Shown here piece by piece: positions 29,202 through 33,835 of a DNA stretch of 33,835 bases; within the stretch, counting starts at the first letter, position 1; each line of letters begins with the position of its first letter. The position numbers were made by a program, and so were the translations under genes. This DNA is from a virus, in IMG/VR virus record IMGVR_UViG_3300034112_000560, positions 1 to 33,835 of that record. One strand, 5' to 3'. The notes under the pieces were generated by a model, which ran no database searches, was not told where the DNA came from, and saw nothing but the letters and a program-made list of their open reading frames with translations.

Positions 29202-30690
29202 CTGGCGAGTCCTCCGGTGGCGGATCCGGTCGGATCGGTGGCGCCTGAGGCCGCACCCCATACTGGGCCTCGAGCTGCTGTTCCTGCTGCTTGTCCTTCA
29301 AGATCTGCTCGTAGGTGGTCCCCAGCCTGGCGATGATCTGGGTCTTGCTCACATAGCCCGCTCCCTCCATAATCACGTTCGCCTCGGCCTCCTTCTTGGG
29401 GTCCACCCACTGCCATCCCCTCGGCTGCCACTGCGCCGCCATCAGGTAGCGCTCCGGTCGCAGCTCGAAGTCCGGCAGCCGCACCGCGCCGGCCAGCACA
29501 GCCAGCGGCAGCCACTCGGCGAACACTCGCTCGTGTAGACGCTGGATCAGCATCGTCTGCTCCACGCTCCAGGCGTCCTGATCCTGCAGATACTCCTGGC
29601 GCTGGCTGCTGTAGCTCGCCTGGCTTGCGTCGCGGGTCAGGCTGGCGTAGCTCACGCCCGTTCCCATCGCAATCCGCCGCCCCTTCTGCCGCACGAACAT
29701 CTCAAACTGCGAGTCCGGCGACTGCATCTGCGGCACCACCACATCCTCGCCAGCCTTCAGGTACTTGAACACCCCAGGCTCGAAGTCCGTCACCCTCTGG
29801 TTATCCATCACCCCATCGCCGATCAGCTCGCCGTCATCGGTGCGGATGAACCCCATCTGCGACGCCGCAGTCCTGGCCCGGATCGTCGCCGCTTCCTCAT
29901 AGCCGTTCGCCTGGTGCGCGTCCGCGATCACCGCATGGATCCGCGGCACGCCACGGGTCTGGCCCAGCCGCTCGGGGAAGAACACATGCACGATGTCCTC
30001 CGCCGGCACGTACTCGACCCGGCGCTGCGATGCCGCATTCGTGCCCGACGTCAGGTAATCGCCCGGGTGAGCCGTTAGGATCGCGTAGGTCTGCGGACGC
30101 CCCCAGCGGTCGCGCTCGATTCCCATCCGCCAACTGTTGCGCGGATCCTTCAACGGTCCGACGTGGTTCAGGTCCAGCTGGTCGGATTCGATCGCCTCCA
30201 GTGCCAGTGGGATTCGGTTGTTGCGGCCGAACGGCTGTCGGACGAAGCGGATGATGGTCTCGCCCGAATCCACCCCGGCCATCACCGCCTGCCACTCAAA
30301 GTCCAGCCAGGACTTCTGCCCCGCCACGTCGCAGCTGTCGCGGTTGCCCCATTGCCGCCAGCCCTGCTCAATCGACGAGTTGATCCGCTCATCCAGCTGG
30401 CCGCCGCGTAGCTGCATCACTCGCATCTGCAGCTGGATGCCGTGGGGGCCCACCACGTTGTCCCGCACCAGCCGCTTGATCTGCGGCACGTAGGGGGTAT
30501 CCCGATCCATTGACCGGGCCCGGTCCCGGATCCGCGGCAGGCTGCCCTGGATCTCAGCGTCGGCGCTCGTGCCCGCCGTCAGCCATCCCGCCGTCAGTCG
30601 GCCGCCGGTCGCGGCGGCATAGCTGCGTCGCGCGGGCTGCGGGGGCAGTGGGCCGGCGAAGGCGTGCTGAATCCGCTGCCAGAATCCCAT
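29194..30690 (-). CDS. Portal protein, lambda gpB family
   Basis: A 498-residue portal that forms the dodecameric DNA channel at the head vertex. Family marks include the N-terminal SADAEIQGSLPRIRDRARSM, then TPYVPQIKRLVRDNVVGPHG, QLDLNHV, YVPAEDIVHVFFPERLGQTR with GVPRIHAV, and YASLTRDASQASYSSQRQEY. The C-terminus is helical and Gln-rich with a Pro-rich end (PPIRPDPPPEDSP), suited to binding the connector or scaffold. The ATG at 30690 overlaps the W-like stop as TGATG. The length is close to that of lambda gpB. Confidence 0.93.
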   Translation of the reverse strand: MGFWQRIQHAFAGPLPPQPARRSYAAATGGRLTAGWLTAGTSADAEIQGSLPRIRDRARSMDRDTPYVPQIKRLVRDNVVGPHGIQLQMRVMQLRGGQLDERINSSIEQGWRQWGNRDSCDVAGQKSWLDFEWQAVMAGVDSGETIIRFVRQPFGRNNRIPLALEAIESDQLDLNHVGPLKDPRNSWRMGIERDRWGRPQTYAILTAHPGDYLTSGTNAASQRRVEYVPAEDIVHVFFPERLGQTRGVPRIHAVIADAHQANGYEEAATIRARTAASQMGFIRTDDGELIGDGVMDNQRVTDFEPGVFKYLKAGEDVVVPQMQSPDSQFEMFVRQKGRRIAMGTGVSYASLTRDASQASYSSQRQEYLQDQDAWSVEQTMLIQRLHERVFAEWLPLAVLAGAVRLPDFELRPERYLMAAQWQPRGWQWVDPKKEAEANVIMEGAGYVSKTQIIARLGTTYEQILKDKQQEQQLEAQYGVRPQAPPIRPDPPPEDSPDA

Positions 30691-31265
30691 CAGGTGAACC
30701 TCACATAGAGCGTCCGGCCGCTGCCCCTGCCGGCGGCGATGTTCTCAGCTTCCTCCTCCCGCGCCACCTCCGCCTTCAGCTGGGCCTCCAGCGTCAGCAG
30801 CTCGCTCAGCTCATATCGCTTCACCTGCCTCGTGCCGATCCGGTACTCCTGCGCCCCGCCGCCGGCAATCACAGCCCGGATCGCGGCCTGGCATGCCTCC
30901 AGATCCTTCCGCGCCTGGCTGCGGGTGTCGATCGCACCGGCGGCCGTCAGGCTCGGCAGCACCATGAACGATCCCGACCCGATCGTGTAGGCGTCTGCCG
31001 CCAGCGTCGCCACTGACTGCCAGCTGCCGCGCTGCCCAGCCGGGAACAGGCTGGTCAGCGCAGCGCTCACCGTTGAATCCCATCCATCGCCAGATGCCGC
31101 GCCGGTTGACTGGGTGGCGCCGGTGGCGACTGGGAACCGGATGTAGGTCGTCAGCGCCCAGCCGGCGCCGGCCGTGATCGGGCCGCCGGTCGGCGTTGCA
31201 GCCGATGCCGTGCCCCAGATCAGGGTGTCGCCCGGCCGGACCTCTGCGGGGAAACTTGCGGTCAT
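30690..31265 (-). CDS. Head-tail joining protein, gpW-like with N-terminal beta domain
   Basis: A 191-residue protein between terL and portal, where lambda has gene W. The first 110 residues are a beta domain (RPGDTLIWGTASA, GAGWALTTYIRF, GSGSFMVLPSL) common in this family. The last 75 are helical: ARKDLEACQAAIRAVI, QEYRIGTRQVKRYELSELLT, LEAQLKAEVAREEEAENIAA, with the gpW-type Y-x-I-G/A-x-R-x-V/L strand followed by a long helix. gpW-like proteins bind the portal ring and prepare it for FII. The ATG at 31265 is in TGATG with the terL stop; a GTG one codon earlier is possible. No ribosome site is obvious. Confidence 0.78.
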   Translation of the reverse strand: MTASFPAEVRPGDTLIWGTASAATPTGGPITAGAGWALTTYIRFPVATGATQSTGAASGDGWDSTVSAALTSLFPAGQRGSWQSVATLAADAYTIGSGSFMVLPSLTAAGAIDTRSQARKDLEACQAAIRAVIAGGGAQEYRIGTRQVKRYELSELLTLEAQLKAEVAREEEAENIAAGRGSGRTLYVRFT

Positions 31266-33163
31266 CACCAGTTCGTCACGAACCCGCCGCGGCGCCGGGG
31301 CTGCCTGGACTCTAGCGGGGCAGTGCCGAGCGGCTCAGGCGCGGGCGCGGGGGCAGCGGGCTTCAGTTGCCGTTCGATCTGGTCCCACATCGTGGCGCGG
31401 TGGTAGCGACGCTTGATCAGCTCGAGCACCGCCAGGGCGTAGACCGTCAGGTCCAGCGGCTCGTTGCGGGCTCCCGCCGGCTTCTGCCACTCCAGCACCT
31501 GGAACCCCTTGACCGATCTCGGCACCAGCCGCTCGCAGGTCAGGCCCCGCAGGTAGTCCTCTGTCGTGCCGGTGCCGAAGTGGATCCCGCCAGGGCCGGT
31601 CACGTCGCGCTTGAGCCGGGCGTAGATCGTCCGCTTGAGGCTGTCGGTGCCGACCATGTAGAGCGTCACGCCGCCCTTGATGGTCTCGCCCTTCGTGTTC
31701 ACGTCCACCTTCTTGCCCTTGCTGATCGCCACCGCCGACCTGGTGCTGCTGCCCTTCAGGGCCACCACGCCCTCGCGGGATCGCTCGCGGCAGTAGTTGT
31801 AGGCCTCGTGGGTGAAATGGCCGCCGGTGTCAACGCCCGCGGCCTTGATCGTCATCGTGCCACCGGCTGCCGTGGGCCATTGCGTCCGGCGGATGCTGTC
31901 GATCTGCTCCCACGCCTCCGGATCGTCCGGTGTCAGCTCGACCTTCTGGTGCCAGATGCGCCACATCTCGTCGCCGCGGCCGAACCCCCAGACAGTCGTT
32001 TCCAGCCAGGTGTCCTGCACGTCGACAGTCTGGACCAGCAGTAGTACGCCCTCTGGGCAGGTGCCGTCCTCGTGGGCGCCGTCCAACCGGCTCATCAGGC
32101 CCTCGGCGCTGACCGCTGCGATCGCGGCATCCTCCCAGGCCTCGGCCGCGCGCTTGTTCACCCAGCCCTTCAGCAGTAGAGGGTCGTCCTTCGCCCGCAG
32201 GAACTCGTCGCGGATCTTCTCCCAGCTCAGCCAGCCGTAGGGGGCGTACCACCCGGGCAGGTGGAATCCAGCCGTCTCGCCATCACCCTTCGCCGTCGGC
32301 CGCCAGATGCCGCCGTCCAGCATGGAGCCCTTGTTGTGCTGCCCGATGCGCTCACCACAGGCCGGGCACTGGCACCAGACCTCGCCGTCGGGCCGATCCC
32401 AGACCATGTGATCCCGCCACACCAGCACCTCGTGGGCGCCGCAGCACGGCATCAGGGCCGCGTACCGGCGCCGGTCGCTGCGTTCCTCGTACTCCCACGT
32501 GATCCGGCAGGTGCCGCGCGTGCCGGGCGTGCTGGTGATCAGGCTCTTGCGGTCCGGGAAGTTGGTCTGACGGGCCTCGGCGTTCTCCAGTGGGTCGCCC
32601 TTGTCATCCATCTCCAGCGGCAAGCTCGAGACCTCGTCGGCCCAAACGTTCTGAGCCGGCATGCCCTGGGCCGCGCTGCCGCTGTTGCCGCCGATGATGC
32701 TCAGCAGCATGTCGCCCTGGAACTCCTTCAGGAACATCGCGTTGGCGGCATCCCGCGACTTGCTGCTGATCTGCTTCGCCTTGACCGCTGGGCTGTCCTC
32801 GAACAGTGGAGTCAGGCGCTGACGCACCTGGCGTTTGGCGAATGACTCGGTCGGGAACATCGCCAGGAACGGCGCCGGATCCATGGCGATCGTTCGTCCC
32901 AGCCAGTTCAGCCCGCACTCGGTCTTGGCGAGTTGGGAGCCGAACAGCAGCACAACTCGTCGAATCCGGCGCTCACGCGGGCTCAGCAGGTCCATCGGCT
33001 CGCGCAGGTAGGGCACGCGATCCGTGCGCCACAGTCCCGGCTCAGAGCTGCTGCGGCTGGTCAGGTGCCGCTCTCGGTCCGCCCACTCGCTGACGGTCAG
33101 GTCCAGCGGGGGCTGCAGGGCCTCGATCAGGGCCTCGCGGTAGATCAGGGCGCCGTCAGGCAT
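31265..33163 (-). CDS. Terminase large subunit, GpA-like
   Basis: A 632-residue DNA-packaging ATPase and nuclease. The P-loop is the GpA-type GSQLAKTE (residues 75-82). A Walker-B-like NVWADEVSSL (172-181) and a STPGTRGT coupling motif (211-218) follow. A zinc knuckle is suggested by MPCCG (239-242) and CQCPAC (264-269). The RNase-H-like nuclease has Asp381 in LVQTVDVQDTW and Asp445 in AAGVDTGGHFTHEAYNYC. The C-terminus carries LDLTVYALAVLELIKRRYH, then a Pro/Ala-rich tail that would contact the portal. GpA-type terminases usually cut at a cos site. The ATG at 33163 overlaps the terS stop by eight bases. Confidence 0.95.
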   Translation of the reverse strand: MPDGALIYREALIEALQPPLDLTVSEWADRERHLTSRSSSEPGLWRTDRVPYLREPMDLLSPRERRIRRVVLLFGSQLAKTECGLNWLGRTIAMDPAPFLAMFPTESFAKRQVRQRLTPLFEDSPAVKAKQISSKSRDAANAMFLKEFQGDMLLSIIGGNSGSAAQGMPAQNVWADEVSSLPLEMDDKGDPLENAEARQTNFPDRKSLITSTPGTRGTCRITWEYEERSDRRRYAALMPCCGAHEVLVWRDHMVWDRPDGEVWCQCPACGERIGQHNKGSMLDGGIWRPTAKGDGETAGFHLPGWYAPYGWLSWEKIRDEFLRAKDDPLLLKGWVNKRAAEAWEDAAIAAVSAEGLMSRLDGAHEDGTCPEGVLLLVQTVDVQDTWLETTVWGFGRGDEMWRIWHQKVELTPDDPEAWEQIDSIRRTQWPTAAGGTMTIKAAGVDTGGHFTHEAYNYCRERSREGVVALKGSSTRSAVAISKGKKVDVNTKGETIKGGVTLYMVGTDSLKRTIYARLKRDVTGPGGIHFGTGTTEDYLRGLTCERLVPRSVKGFQVLEWQKPAGARNEPLDLTVYALAVLELIKRRYHRATMWDQIERQLKPAAPAPAPEPLGTAPLESRQPRRRGGFVTNW

Positions 33164-33692
33164 TGGCCAGGCCTCGCAAGGCGGATTCGATCTCGACCTG
33201 CAGCAGCAGCCGGATGTCCTCCTGGTCCTGCATGGTGCAGAGCTTCGCCGCGTTCCGCGCCGGGATCATCAGCAGCAGGTCGCGTACCTGGCGGCCCAGT
33301 CGGGTTGCCTCGCGGCGGACGTCTGTGATCGGCACCAGCTCGCCGCGGCGCTGCAGCGCATCCTGCTTGTCTTTCTCGGCCTGGTAATAGGCCCGGCGCT
33401 TGCGGCTGTCGTTGATGTCCGGGATCTCGTCGTCCGGGATCGCGTCGATGATCGCCCGAAGCTCGTTGCGGTCGGCGGCCGTGGGGGCGGCAGCTGGCTG
33501 TCGTGGCGGGGGTGGATCGTCGCTGATCGTGTTGCGCTCCCACAGCTCCATCGCCAGGTCGTGGTCGATGAACTCCTTGCCGTTGCGGGTCACCACGGCG
33601 CCACGGATTCGGCCAGATCTGATCGCGTGCGTGATCGCCGCCGGGGTCACCCCACGGATCCTGGCGAATTCGCTCTTGCGAACCAGTCTCAT
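33156..33692 (-). CDS. Terminase small subunit, Nu1-like
   Basis: A 178-residue DNA-binding packaging subunit. The N-terminus forms a MerR/Nu1-type winged helix: VRKSEFARIRGVTPAAITHA, then IRSGRIRGAVVTRNGKEFID with the DHDLAMELW helix. A Pro-rich linker (DPPPPRQPAA) joins a helical oligomerisation and terL-binding part (SRKRRAYYQAEKDKQDALQR, VRREATRLGRQVRDLLLMIP). AAGG lies just before the ATG at 33692. It is the first gene of the late transcript in this window; its target site should be close upstream. Confidence 0.9.
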   Translation of the reverse strand: MRLVRKSEFARIRGVTPAAITHAIRSGRIRGAVVTRNGKEFIDHDLAMELWERNTISDDPPPPRQPAAAPTAADRNELRAIIDAIPDDEIPDINDSRKRRAYYQAEKDKQDALQRRGELVPITDVRREATRLGRQVRDLLLMIPARNAAKLCTMQDQEDIRLLLQVEIESALRGLANA

Positions 33693-33835
33693 GCCTTATT
33701 GCGACTTGAATGGGCTTAAGTCAGGCTAAAGACCCGATAAAGGCGGCGGGGGGATGGGGGCAAAGTGCTTGGTATGACTAGGTTTTAGCCAGTTCGGGGT
33801 CACCCGCTAGGCGAAGATCGCGGGTCGAAAATAAC
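33693..33835. promoter_or_regulatory. Leader upstream of terS with inverted repeats
   Basis: A 143-base non-coding stretch, more AT-rich than the genes. GGCTAAAGACC (33724-33734) and GGTTTTAGCC (33781-33790) form a 10-bp inverted repeat apart from one extra base, with 46 bases between the arms. A second short pair, ACCCGC (33802-33807) and GCGGGT (33820-33825), follows. Such a place could hold the terS-binding (cos or pac) site or a late promoter; no -35/-10 pair stands out. Confidence 0.4.

Noticed and set aside
1-33835. CRISPR arrays, tRNA genes, insertion sequences
   Set aside because: No regularly spaced repeats, no tRNA-like cloverleaf with a T-loop, and no transposase or terminal inverted repeats were seen on reading both strands.

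Overview
The window is the late (packaging, virion and lysis) half of a tailed-phage or prophage genome with long-tailed, lambda-like (siphovirus-type) gene order. Every convincing gene lies on the minus strand, so transcription runs from the right edge to the left. DNA is GC-rich and genes are packed head to tail, most joined by 4-5 base stop/start overlaps (ATGA or TGATG). A cyanobacterial host (Synechococcus/Cyanobium type) is my inference. It rests on the cyanobacterial look of the sigma factor and on fibre, tail-tip and tail-tube-like proteins that resemble those of picocyanobacterial siphophages. No integrase, repressor, replication gene, tRNA or att site is present, so lytic versus temperate lifestyle cannot be decided.

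Layout in order of transcription. (1) 33.7-29.2 kb, packaging and portal: terS, GpA-type terL, a gpW-like joining protein and a lambda-type portal. (2) 29.2-25.4 kb, head: one large polyprotein carrying two phage-associated N-terminal domains, a Cys4 motif, an HK97-type prohead protease, a scaffold-like stretch and the major capsid protein. It is followed by a small ORF, a decoration-like protein and an FII-like joining protein. (3) 25.4-22.1 kb, a cluster of beta-rich fibre or decoration proteins. (4) 22.1-15.5 kb, tail: terminator (U-like), tail tube, tail assembly chaperones G and G-T joined by a predicted -1 frameshift, a tape measure with a lytic transglycosylase domain, and a minor tail protein. 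(5) 15.5-11.1 kb, a J-like tail-tip protein and a small minor tail protein. (6) 11.0-9.8 kb, five small overlapping genes of unknown function. (7) 9.8-8.4 kb, two further tail-tube-like proteins ending at a strong intrinsic terminator. (8) 8.3-3.2 kb, tail fibres. (9) 3.2-1.6 kb, lysis: two small membrane proteins and an endolysin combining a GH24 muramidase with a C39-like peptidase. (10) 1.4-0 kb, a small ORF translationally coupled to a complete sigma-70-family factor, then an HNH nuclease cut by the window edge.

The most interesting points are the full-length sigma factor behind the lysis genes; the frameshift signal at G/T (heptamer GGGAAAC touching the stop codon, with a 7-bp hairpin 6 nt downstream); the two-activity endolysin; and the fused protease-capsid polyprotein with its four-cysteine motif. 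All family names come from reading the translated sequence by eye; no database search was possible.
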